Positions 6,622 through 13,362 of a stretch of DNA of 13,362 nucleotides are shown piece by piece. Every line of letters starts with the position of its first letter. Positions within the stretch are counted from its first letter, which is position 1. The DNA comes from an uncultured Lachnospiraceae bacterium (lineage in GTDB: Bacteria; Bacillota; Clostridia; Lachnospirales; Lachnospiraceae). The DNA is taken from positions 1-13,362 of the forward strand of contig CALYSH010000014.1 in the NCBI GenBank assembly GCA_945485625.1. Reading direction: 5' to 3'. The position numbers and the translations under genes are program-made. The notes beneath the pieces are model-generated. The model saw only the letters and a program-made list of their open reading frames with translations, was not told where the DNA came from and did not search any database.

Positions 6622-8667
6622 TTATGCTGTCACCATCCCAACTGACTGTAATTCAACATTGGATTCCACTTCATTATAGGACACAACCACCAAATCTCTG
6701 TAATAATCTTCTGTCAACCGTTTAAAGTATATTCTTACAATCGGAGAAGTAATAATAATCGGCACCTTCCCCAGATTTTCCAGCTTTTTCACTTCATTTC
6801 CCACCGAATCAATAATGGCTCTTGCCCTGGCAGGATCCAGATTCAGAAACGCTCCCGTTTCCGTCTGCTTCACTGCAGCCATGATTTCCTGTTCTACCTT
6901 TGGATCCAGCGTCACAACACTGGTGGTCTCATGGGCGGGGAAGAATTTGGTGGAAATGGCACGTTTTAAGCTCTGACGCACATATTCGGTTAAGATATCC
7001 GTATCCCTGGTGGTACCGGCGTAATCTGCCAGAGTTTCCAAAATAGTGAGCAGATCCCGGATGGAAATACCCTCCTTCAACAGATTCTGCAGTACCTTCT
7101 GTACCTCGCCAAGGCCAAGCAGTTTGGGAACCAGTTCCTCCACCAGGGAAGGATTGGATTCCTTGAGGTTATTTAAGAGGTTCTGAACATCCTGACGGGT
7201 CAGCAGCTCTGCAATATACTGACGAATGATCTCGGTCAGATGAGTTGCGATGATGGAGGGAGGGTCTACAACCGTATATCCCAGACTTTCCGCCCGCTCC
7301 CTCTGCCCCTCGGTAATCCAGGTTGCAGGCAGATGGAAGGAGGGTTCAAAGGTAGGAATACCCGTTATCTCCTCTTCAATATATCCCGGATTCATGGCCA
7401 TGTAGTGGTCAAACAGAATTTCACCCTCACTGACCTGAATTCCCTTGATTTTTATGATGTACTGATTGGGATTCAGCTGTATATTATCACGCAGACGAAT
7501 AATAGGCACTACCGTACCCAGCTCCAGAGCGATCTGACGTCGAATCATCACCACGCGGTCCAGAAGATCTCCGCCCTGATTCACATCAGCCAAAGGAATA
7601 ATACCATAACCGAATTCCAATTCGATGGGGTCCACCTGAAGCAGGCTGTTGACATTTTCGGGTTGTCTGATTTCTTCTGCTTCGGTCTCCTCCGCATCCA
7701 CCTCCTGCTCCAGCCCGGCAGTCTCCAGATTGGTTGCAATAATACGCCCGCCAATCGCAAACAACAGACCCATTCCCAGGAATAAAATCGTATTTAACTT
7801 GGTAGAAATCCCAAGGAAAGCCAATGTAGCTCCAACCAGGTACATTACCTTGGGAACACCGAAGAGCTGTTTAATAATGGTAGGGCCAAACTCAGCCTCC
7901 TTGCCGCCTTTGGTAACCAGAATACCGGTGGACAACGAAATCAGCAAGGAAGGGATCTGGCTCACCAGACCGTCACCGATGGTCAGAATACCATAGGTAT
8001 TCAATGCAGTATTAATATCCGCTCCGTTTCGCAGCATTCCCATGGCAATACCGCCGATCAGGTTGATGGCGGTCAGAAGAAGACCTGCCACTGCATCTCC
8101 CTTTACATACTTCACCGCACCATCCATGGAACCAAAGAAGCTGGATTCCAGCTGAATCTTATCCCGCTGGCGCTTTGCCTCCTTATCATCAATGGCACCT
8201 GTATTTAAGTCTGCATCAATAGCCATCTGTTTACCGGGCATGGCATCCAGGGTAAATCGGGCTGTTACCTCAGCCACACGCTCAGAGCCCTTATTGATCA
8301 CCAGAAACTGAATCATGATAAGGATCACGAAAATGATGGCACCTACGATCAAGTCACCGCCACCCACAAACTCACCAAAGGTACGGACCACATTGCCGGA
8401 GGTACCGGTAGTCAGAATCAGTCTGGTGGAGGATACATTCATGGCAATTCGGAAAATCGTGGTAAACAGCAAAATGGTTGGGAAATAGGACAAATCCAAT
8501 ACTTCCTTGGAAAACATACATACAAAAAGGATGGTAAATGCAATGGCAATATTGAACGCCATGAAAACATCCAGCAATGCGGCAGGCAGGGGAACAATGA
8601 GCATAATGAAGGCTACCAGAATGTAAATTGCTATCATGGTATCCGATCTCTGAAGCTTTATACTCAT
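6622..8667 (-). CDS. flhA: FlhA, flagellar type III export gate protein
   Basis: FlhA forms the nonameric ring of the export gate and its cytoplasmic domain docks chaperone-substrate complexes. The 681-residue length is normal. The first 300 or so residues hold about eight hydrophobic segments. The conserved loop of the FHIPEP family is clear (FRIAMNVSSTRLILTTG near residues 71-87; GKQMAIDADLNTGAIDDKEAKRQR near residues 145-168), as is the GDGLVSQIPSLLIS stretch. A variable acidic linker (EVDAEETEAEEI, about 322-333) leads to the cytoplasmic domain, with ELEFGYGIIPLAD and the LTEIIRQY region. ATG 8667 follows GGAGG by 7 bases; the gene begins 24 bases after flhB and ends one base before flhF. 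Confidence 0.97.
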   Translation of the reverse strand: MSIKLQRSDTMIAIYILVAFIMLIVPLPAALLDVFMAFNIAIAFTILFVCMFSKEVLDLSYFPTILLFTTIFRIAMNVSSTRLILTTGTSGNVVRTFGEFVGGGDLIVGAIIFVILIMIQFLVINKGSERVAEVTARFTLDAMPGKQMAIDADLNTGAIDDKEAKRQRDKIQLESSFFGSMDGAVKYVKGDAVAGLLLTAINLIGGIAMGMLRNGADINTALNTYGILTIGDGLVSQIPSLLISLSTGILVTKGGKEAEFGPTIIKQLFGVPKVMYLVGATLAFLGISTKLNTILFLGMGLLFAIGGRIIATNLETAGLEQEVDAEETEAEEIRQPENVNSLLQVDPIELEFGYGIIPLADVNQGGDLLDRVVMIRRQIALELGTVVPIIRLRDNIQLNPNQYIIKIKGIQVSEGEILFDHYMAMNPGYIEEEITGIPTFEPSFHLPATWITEGQRERAESLGYTVVDPPSIIATHLTEIIRQYIAELLTRQDVQNLLNNLKESNPSLVEELVPKLLGLGEVQKVLQNLLKEGISIRDLLTILETLADYAGTTRDTDILTEYVRQSLKRAISTKFFPAHETTSVVTLDPKVEQEIMAAVKQTETGAFLNLDPARARAIIDSVGNEVKKLENLGKVPIIITSPIVRIYFKRLTEDYYRDLVVVSYNEVESNVELQSVGMVTA

Positions 8668-8691
8668 TTCCTCACCTCCTCACTCATTTCT

Positions 8692-9804
8692 TTACACCTT
8701 ACCCTGCAAATGATATACAAAGGCAAGGACCTCCGCCACGGCCTGATACAGCTCCGGCGGCACCACCTGGCCCACATCCACATTGGCATATAACATACGG
8801 GCAAGGGGTTTGTTCTCAACGATTTCAATTTTATTCTCTCTGGCAACTTCCTTAATCTTCGCTGCCAGAAAATCCTCACCCTTTGCAAGCACAATGGGTG
8901 CCTGCGCAATATCCGGGTCATATTGGATAGCAACCGCATAATGGGTCGGGTTTGTGATAACCACATCTGCCTTGGGCAAATCCTGCATCATACGTCGTTG
9001 GGATACCTCACGCATCTTTTGACGTATTCTGCTCTTGATCTGGGGGTCTCCCTCCGAATTCTTATATTCGTCTTTGATTTCCTGCTTCGTCATGCGCATA
9101 TCCTTTGCAAACTTTGTACGCTGATAAATCAAATCCGCAAAAGCGATCACCATATATACGGCTGACACCCGGATGCCCAAATCCGTCACAAGGTTCCCGA
9201 TATCCCGGATTGCCTCCAGGAAGGGTTTATCATAAAACAGGAACAATAAGGACCATTGGTCCTTCAGATACTGGTAGCACACATAACAGATCAATACAAT
9301 TTTAGCAATTGATTTTACGAGTTCCACCAGAGAATTCACACTAAACAGGCGTTTGAAGCCCGAAATGGGGCTCAATTTATTAAACTTTGGCATCAGGGGT
9401 TTTCCCGTGGGCTTCCACCCCACCTGGACCAGGTCACATACAAAAGCGACCAGAAACCCCACCAGAAAAATGGGGGCGACAATGATCAAAAGCTGCAAAA
9501 TGACTTGGAACGCCAGAATTCTCACATCATTTACAGGCATTTCACCATTCCAGAACACAACAGTATCCGAAATTCTGGAATAGACATATTCAAATAGATT
9601 CAGGAATTGTCCTGCCAGGCGTCCCACCCAGATCTTCAGGAGAAGGAATAAGGCAAGCAGCCCCATTCCCACCGCTATTTCACGGCTTTTGGCCACCTGT
9701 CCTTCCTTTCTTGCATCCTCCAATTTCTTGGGGGTTGCCGGCTCGGTTTTCTCCCCGCCCGGGCCATCCTTGGCAAAAAACTGAAGATTATATTCTAAAA
9801 TCAC
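8692..9804 (-). CDS. flhB: FlhB, export switch protein with self-cleavage site
   Basis: FlhB controls the switch from rod/hook to filament substrates in the flagellar export system. The 370-residue protein has a soluble start with EKTEPATPKKLEDARKEGQVAKS (18-40), four membrane segments (about 42-62, 96-126, 159-181 and 203-227), and a cytoplasmic domain. The self-cleavage motif NPTH is intact at residues 285-288, so cleavage between Asn285 and Pro286 is expected. The start is a GTG at 9804 overlapping the fliR TGA (GTGA). A GGGAGG site 6 bases upstream supports it, and the N-terminus then reads in full. The 4-base overlap suggests translational coupling with fliR. Confidence 0.97.
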   Translation of the reverse strand: MILEYNLQFFAKDGPGGEKTEPATPKKLEDARKEGQVAKSREIAVGMGLLALFLLLKIWVGRLAGQFLNLFEYVYSRISDTVVFWNGEMPVNDVRILAFQVILQLLIIVAPIFLVGFLVAFVCDLVQVGWKPTGKPLMPKFNKLSPISGFKRLFSVNSLVELVKSIAKIVLICYVCYQYLKDQWSLLFLFYDKPFLEAIRDIGNLVTDLGIRVSAVYMVIAFADLIYQRTKFAKDMRMTKQEIKDEYKNSEGDPQIKSRIRQKMREVSQRRMMQDLPKADVVITNPTHYAVAIQYDPDIAQAPIVLAKGEDFLAAKIKEVARENKIEIVENKPLARMLYANVDVGQVVPPELYQAVAEVLAFVYHLQGKV

Positions 9805-10583
9805 ATCATTCCTCCCAGGAAGGAAACCATGGTATCCTTCATCTTTTGGAACACAAAATCTGCCACACCGGCCAGCATACTGGTGGTAAAAAACAATACG
9901 GACAATCCCACCACGATTTTTATCTGCATACCGATTGCAAACATATTCATCTGCGGAGATACCTTGGCCAGGATTCCCAAAATGGCATTCAGCATCAGTA
10001 TCACACAGAAAATCGGTAAAATGATTCGAAAACCGATAATAAAGTAATCCGCCAGAAACTCCAGCATGGCCTCCAACAGCTTATCCGACCGGAACACTGC
10101 TCCATTTACGGGAATCAGAGTAAAGGTATCTGCCAGAGCTCCCAACAAATACCGGTACATCCCGCTGGCCACCAGCATCAGCATCACCACATACTGATAA
10201 TAGCCACCGGTAATGGTAGTCTGTTGTTTTGTGGTGGGATCCACAGCCTGTACCATGGAGAGACCAACCTCCATGTCCGCAATGGCACCGGCCAATGACA
10301 CGATCGAGGTACAGATTGAGGTACTAAACCCAATCAGAAGTCCTGTAGCTGCCTCCTTTAATACAATGGTGGTATATCCCAACAACGTATGATACTCTAC
10401 TGCCGCAGCCGGAGTCAGAGTCTGATACAGAAGAATGGAGGTGAACACACTGATTGCAACCCGGACCCTCCTGGGCGTATTCTGCATACTGAAAAAAGGA
10501 GCCGCAAAAATAAAACAGGATACTCTGGTCAGAATAAGAAGAAAGTATTCTAAATCAGCTATAGAAAAGGAATACTGAATCAT
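9801..10583 (-). CDS. fliR: FliR, flagellar export gate membrane protein
   Basis: FliR is one of the three small-copy proteins of the FliP5-FliQ4-FliR1 export channel. The 260-residue protein is almost all membrane: about six hydrophobic helices, with the family segment GLLIGFSTSICTSIVSLAGAIADMEVGLSMVQAVDP in the middle. I chose ATG 10583, with GGAG 7 bases before it; a TTG one codon earlier is possible but only 4 bases from that site. It begins 15 bases after fliQ and overlaps the flhB start by 4 bases. The last codons (GGA GGA ATG ATG) carry the flhB ribosome binding site. Confidence 0.95.
   Translation of the reverse strand: MIQYSFSIADLEYFLLILTRVSCFIFAAPFFSMQNTPRRVRVAISVFTSILLYQTLTPAAAVEYHTLLGYTTIVLKEAATGLLIGFSTSICTSIVSLAGAIADMEVGLSMVQAVDPTTKQQTTITGGYYQYVVMLMLVASGMYRYLLGALADTFTLIPVNGAVFRSDKLLEAMLEFLADYFIIGFRIILPIFCVILMLNAILGILAKVSPQMNMFAIGMQIKIVVGLSVLFFTTSMLAGVADFVFQKMKDTMVSFLGGMM
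9811..9816 (-). promoter_or_regulatory. Ribosome binding site for flhB inside fliR
   Basis: GGGAGG on the minus strand lies within the last fliR codons, 6 bases before the GTG of flhB at 9804. It supports a GTG start that overlaps the fliR stop. Confidence 0.75.
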
Positions 10584-10598
10584 CAAATTGCTCCGTTA

Positions 10599-10868
10599 TC
10601 AATGAATATACTGATTAAAGCTGGACCACAGCTCCACGGCAAAATTAGCCATACTGTTTAACATCCAGTCTCCCAAAAGCATCAAAGTAAGGAAAATCCC
10701 GACTACCTTCGGTACAAAGGTTAAGGTCTGTTCCTGAATGGAGGTAACCGTTTGAAAAATACTGACGATCAGACCGATTACCATGGAAACCAGCAATACC
10801 GGGAGGGATACCTTTAAAATCAGGAGAAGTGCTTCTCTGGCAATATCCATAACCACATCAACTGTCAT
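10599..10868 (-). CDS. fliQ: FliQ, flagellar export gate membrane protein
   Basis: This is the small subunit of the export channel: 89 residues, the standard length, with two hydrophobic helices (about 12-36 and 54-76) that form a hairpin. The conserved signature is visible: VSMVIGLIVSIFQTVTSIQEQTLTFVPKVVGIF, with the charged and polar turn at residues 44-48. ATG 10868 follows GGGAGG by 7 bases, and the gene sits 12 bases after fliP. Its place between fliP and fliR is the universal order. Confidence 0.97.
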   Translation of the reverse strand: MTVDVVMDIAREALLLILKVSLPVLLVSMVIGLIVSIFQTVTSIQEQTLTFVPKVVGIFLTLMLLGDWMLNSMANFAVELWSSFNQYIH

Positions 10869-10880
10869 TTACAAACCTCC

Positions 10881-11756
10881 CTATCCATAAAAGCTGTTCA
10901 CAAGCTGACCGATTACCAAAGACCAGCCGTCTGCAACCACAAACAGTAAAATCTTAAAGGGCATTGATATGGTCGTAGGCGGCAGCATCATCATACCCAT
11001 ACTCATCAAAGTGGAAGCGATAACCATATCAATTACGATAAATGGAATATAAATCAAAAAACCAATCCAGAAAGCAGTTCGAAGCTCACTGACCATAAAG
11101 CTTGGAATCAATACCGAATTGGGAATATTTCTGATATCTCCGTCCCAGTCCAGCTTTGCAATATCCATAAACAGCTCCACATCCTTAAGCTGGGTCTGGG
11201 GATACATAAACTCCCTGAGGGGCTCCATCCCAACCTCAAGGGCCGTTGCCTGATCAATGGTTCCCTCCTCCAGGGGAATAATTGCTTCATTATATACCTG
11301 TGTGAGTGTGGGCTCCATAATGAAGAAGGTCAGAATCAGAGCTAATCCGATCAGCACCTGATTCGGCGGTGAGGTCTGCGTATTTAACGCTGATCTGGTA
11401 AAATGCAATACAATTATGATTCTGGTAAATGAGGTCATCATAATCAGAATCAGCGGAGCAAGGGAAATCATGGTTAGCGTGATCAGAATCCGCAATGCAC
11501 CGTTTAGTTCTCCATTCCCGTTATCATAGGTCAGCGTCACCGTATTGGCAATATTCAGTTTATCCAGGTCGTCCGAATCCTGTGCCGTTCCCGGCTCATT
11601 CACCACTGTTCCGGTCTGATTCTGACCGGTCAGATGATTGGTCTCCAGATCCGTGGCACCTGCCCTGATCGGGGAAATAATACACAATATGCCTACCGAA
11701 ATCAGCAGGCATACCATCTTTCTTATTCGTTTTCCGGTGAGTAAATTCATCCACAT
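10881..11756 (-). CDS. fliP: FliP, flagellar export gate membrane protein
   Basis: FliP forms the pentameric core of the flagellar export channel. From ATG 11756 it has 291 residues. A cleavable signal peptide is clear (basic GKRIRK, then MVCLLISVGILCIISPIRAGA, about residues 7-32). It is followed by a polar exported stretch of about 40 residues and then the FliP core with hydrophobic helices. The family block SFTRIIIVLHFTRSALNTQTSPPNQVLIGLALILTFF and the later SFMVSELRTAFWIGFLIYIPFIVIDMVIAS are both present. The frame stays open upstream into fliO, but I prefer ATG 11756 because AAAGGA stands 8 bases before it and the signal peptide then starts in a normal way; ATG 11750 is an alternative. 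The fliO stop is 4 bases upstream. Confidence 0.95.
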   Translation of the reverse strand: MWMNLLTGKRIRKMVCLLISVGILCIISPIRAGATDLETNHLTGQNQTGTVVNEPGTAQDSDDLDKLNIANTVTLTYDNGNGELNGALRILITLTMISLAPLILIMMTSFTRIIIVLHFTRSALNTQTSPPNQVLIGLALILTFFIMEPTLTQVYNEAIIPLEEGTIDQATALEVGMEPLREFMYPQTQLKDVELFMDIAKLDWDGDIRNIPNSVLIPSFMVSELRTAFWIGFLIYIPFIVIDMVIASTLMSMGMMMLPPTTISMPFKILLFVVADGWSLVIGQLVNSFYG

Positions 11757-11760
11757 GTAT

Positions 11761-12138
11761 TTATTCCTTTGGTTCCTTTGAAGCATGATTCTGCCCGGAG
11801 GAAACCTTTTCCAAAATGCCCTTAAAACTTTCCGAAAAGGTCTGCGGCGGAATATCCTTCCACTCTTCCCTCGGGATCTCACAAAGCACCGTCACAGTGT
11901 CCTTACAAACAGCCAACGCCAAAAATTTCTCTCCGAGGCGCACCACCTGAATGTACTTATTGTTCCCAAGGCGAATCGCCTCCAGGAGTTCCATATTTGC
12001 ACACATTCCCTGCTTCTTCTGATATCCGGCAATCCATTTGGTGGAATATGCCGTCACTGCCAGAACAATCACAAAAATAAGCAATACGGCAATAAATTGT
12101 GCGTAACTGCCTGCCTTTCCGGTCAATAATAAAAACAT
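11761..12138 (-). CDS. fliO: FliO (FliZ), flagellar export assembly factor
   Basis: FliO is a poorly conserved membrane protein that helps assemble the FliP ring. The 125-residue product has one membrane helix near its start (FIAVLLIFVIVLAVTAYSTKWIA, about residues 15-37). A small soluble domain follows with the family pattern MELLEAIRLGNNKYIQVVRLGEKFLALAVCKDTVTVLCEI (about 49-88), then a polar tail. The ATG shares a base with the cheY stop (TAATG), so the two are probably translationally coupled. Assignment rests on the pattern, topology, length and position between cheY and fliP, where Bacillus has fliZ/fliO. Confidence 0.9.
   Translation of the reverse strand: MFLLLTGKAGSYAQFIAVLLIFVIVLAVTAYSTKWIAGYQKKQGMCANMELLEAIRLGNNKYIQVVRLGEKFLALAVCKDTVTVLCEIPREEWKDIPPQTFSESFKGILEKVSSGQNHASKEPKE
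11765..11770 (-). promoter_or_regulatory. Ribosome binding site for fliP
   Basis: AAAGGA on the minus strand lies inside the last codons of fliO, 8 bases before ATG 11756. It sets the fliP start at 11756 and not at upstream in-frame codons inside fliO. Confidence 0.55.
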
Positions 12139-12500
12139 TATCCTACTACCTTCTTTACCGCCTCAATGACACGATCTGCCTGGAAGGGCTTTACAATGAA
12201 ATCCTTTGCACCGGCCTGAATCGATTCAATAACCATTGCCTGCTGACCCATTGCTGAGCACATAATAACGGATGCATTGGGGTCAACCTTCTTAATCTCG
12301 CGAAGCGCCTGGATACCATCCATCTCTGGCATGGTAATGTCCATCAGCACCAGATCGGGATTCACTTCCTTATACTTCTCCACACCCCTCAAGCCGTTTT
12401 CTGCTTCTCCCGCAACGTTGTAACCATTCTTTGTGAGAATGTCCTTAATCATCATTCTCATAAAAGCCGCATCATCACAAATCAAAATATTTTTTGCCAT
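12138..12500 (-). CDS. cheY: CheY, chemotaxis response regulator
   Basis: This is a single receiver domain of 120 residues. The acidic pocket is Asp9-Asp10, the phosphorylation site is Asp54 in VLMDITMPEMDG, the switch Ser82 lies in MCSAMGQ, and Lys104 is in VKPF, so all functional residues are present. Phosphorylated by CheA, CheY binds the C-ring (FliM/FliY) and changes flagellar rotation; CheC and FliY remove the phosphate. The position straight after fliY is the same as in Bacillus. ATG 12500 follows GGAGG with good spacing. The ICDDAAFMRMMIKDIL start is typical of Firmicute CheY. It might be confused with other orphan receivers, but length and location support CheY. Confidence 0.96.
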   Translation of the reverse strand: MAKNILICDDAAFMRMMIKDILTKNGYNVAGEAENGLRGVEKYKEVNPDLVLMDITMPEMDGIQALREIKKVDPNASVIMCSAMGQQAMVIESIQAGAKDFIVKPFQADRVIEAVKKVVG

Positions 12501-12543
12501 TTTGTTTCCTCCGTCTTAACTCTTCCTCTTCACTTCTCATGGG

Positions 12544-13362
12544 TTATTTGATAATTTCGGTTACCCGGATACCAAAGTTTTCTTCAATTACTACAACCTC
12601 GCCTCTGGCTACAAACTTACCGTTTACCAAAACATCAATGGGTTCTCCGGCAATTCGATTCAGCTCAATAATGGTGCCCGGAGCAAAGTTTAATATGTCT
12701 GAAATGGACTTGGTGGTTCTGCCCAGTTCTACAGTCACCTCCAGAGGTACATCCATGATCAATCCAATGTTCTCCTGTCCCGCCACAGGGTTCTGGGTTT
12801 CCGAGAAACTCTGGAACTGTGCCGGCTGCACATTCACATTGGGAACATTCATCTGCGGCATTCCTGCCATGGGATTCATACCCATGTTCATGCCCATACC
12901 GTTCATCATGGGATTCATACCCATGTTCATGCCCATACCATTCATCCCCATAGGGTTCATACCCATGTTCATGCCCATACCATTCATCCCCATGGGATTC
13001 ATTCCCATGTTACCGTTTCCGTCCATGCCCATGTTATAGGCCGGTTGTTCAAAGCCCGGTGCCGCGGTGGGAGCAGGTGTCGGTTCGGGGTGCTTTGCAG
13101 GCGTTTCCTCCTGGGGTATTTCGCCTAACTGATTCCCCAGGAATGTCTGAACCAGCTTCTTTGCAAAATCAACCGGATACAACTGCATGATAGTGGAATC
13201 CACCAAATCGCCAATCTGCATCCGGAAAGAAATCTTCACGAATGTCCCGTTTAGAAAAGGTGCAATAGAGCCACCCGATGCAAGTTCGGAGAGATTCAAC
13301 AGGGAAGACTCCGGCGGGCTGATATCAATCACTGTGGAAAGCATAGTGGACAAGGAGGTGGC
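12544..13362 (-). CDS. fliY: FliY, C-ring switch protein and CheY-P phosphatase (5' end outside window)
   Basis: Only the C-terminal part is present; the frame stays open to the window edge (273 codons including stop). In Bacillus, FliY replaces FliN in the flagellar C-ring and also removes phosphate from CheY. The visible part opens with the end of the CheC/FliM-like middle domain (ASGGSIAPFLNGTFVKISFRMQIGDLVDSTIMQLYPVDFAKKL). A Pro/Thr/Glu-rich stretch follows, then a Met/Asn/Gly-rich repeat linker (12850-13032). Last comes a complete FliN (SpoA) domain of about 75 residues (IGLIMDVPLEVTVELGRTTKSISDIL to FGIRVTEII). The TTG at 13353 is not a start, because codons before it continue in frame and lie within the CheC-like domain. 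The gap to cheY is 43 bases. Confidence 0.93.
   Translation of the reverse strand, partial: ATSLSTMLSTVIDISPPESSLLNLSELASGGSIAPFLNGTFVKISFRMQIGDLVDSTIMQLYPVDFAKKLVQTFLGNQLGEIPQEETPAKHPEPTPAPTAAPGFEQPAYNMGMDGNGNMGMNPMGMNGMGMNMGMNPMGMNGMGMNMGMNPMMNGMGMNMGMNPMAGMPQMNVPNVNVQPAQFQSFSETQNPVAGQENIGLIMDVPLEVTVELGRTTKSISDILNFAPGTIIELNRIAGEPIDVLVNGKFVARGEVVVIEENFGIRVTEIIK
12868..13008 (-). repeat. 42-base tandem repeat inside fliY coding for a Met-rich linker
   Basis: There are three tandem units plus a partial fourth: 12967-13008 (42 bases), 12925-12966 (42 bases), 12886-12924 (39 bases, one codon lost) and 12868-12885 (partial). The first two units differ at only about three bases. Each codes for MGMNPMGMNGMGMN; the third lacks one Gly. 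All units stay in frame, as expected if copy number changes by replication slippage or unequal crossing over. The surrounding Met-rich stretch has 25 Met in about 61 residues. Confidence 0.9.

Noticed and set aside
7240..7785. 181-codon open frame on the plus strand opposite flhA
   Set aside because: It is antisense to a conserved part of flhA and its translation (His/Gln/Leu-rich) looks like a shadow of FlhA codons.
11757..11882. Longer FliP N-terminus overlapping fliO
   Set aside because: The extra stretch is Arg-rich, puts the signal peptide far from the N-terminus, and lies in another frame of fliO coding sequence.

Overview
The window is a block of flagellar and chemotaxis genes, all transcribed from the minus strand (high to low coordinates). 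Gene order matches the large fla/che operon of Gram-positive bacteria: fliY (5' end outside the window), cheY, fliO, fliP, fliQ, fliR, flhB, flhA, flhF, flhG, a PilZ/YcgR gene, cheB, cheA, cheW and cheC (3' end outside the window). Purine-rich GGAGG-type ribosome binding sites, the FliY-type C-ring protein, CheC, and a PilZ gene between flhG and cheB all point to a flagellated clostridial Firmicute. A member of the Lachnospiraceae is my best guess, but no marker gene here proves it.

Region by region. About 12.5-13.4 kb holds the C-ring and switch parts: FliY with a striking methionine-rich repeat linker, and CheY. About 8.7-12.1 kb holds the membrane export gate of the flagellar type III system (FliO, FliP, FliQ, FliR, FlhB), and 6.6-8.7 kb holds FlhA. 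These genes are packed with 1-4 base overlaps or short gaps, which suggests coupled translation. About 4.5-6.6 kb holds FlhF and FlhG, the GTPase/ATPase pair that sets flagellar position and number. Next comes a c-di-GMP-binding PilZ protein with both binding motifs intact.

A 261-base gap (3540-3800) follows, with a strong hairpin terminator and, just downstream, a plausible housekeeping-type promoter. The chemotaxis genes may therefore form a second transcription unit. In this unit CheB has only the methylesterase domain and no receiver domain. CheA is cut by an in-frame TGA exactly in the linker between the phosphotransfer (P1) domain and the CheY-binding (P2) domain. CheW and CheC look normal as far as they can be seen.

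Together the genes would export and assemble the flagellum, place it on the cell, and steer it through a CheA-CheY relay tuned by CheB and CheC and by c-di-GMP through PilZ. The three unusual points are the split cheA, the receiver-less cheB and the Met-rich FliY linker. I saw no mobile elements, tRNA, rRNA or CRISPR. Apart from the 3540-3800 gap the window is almost fully coding.
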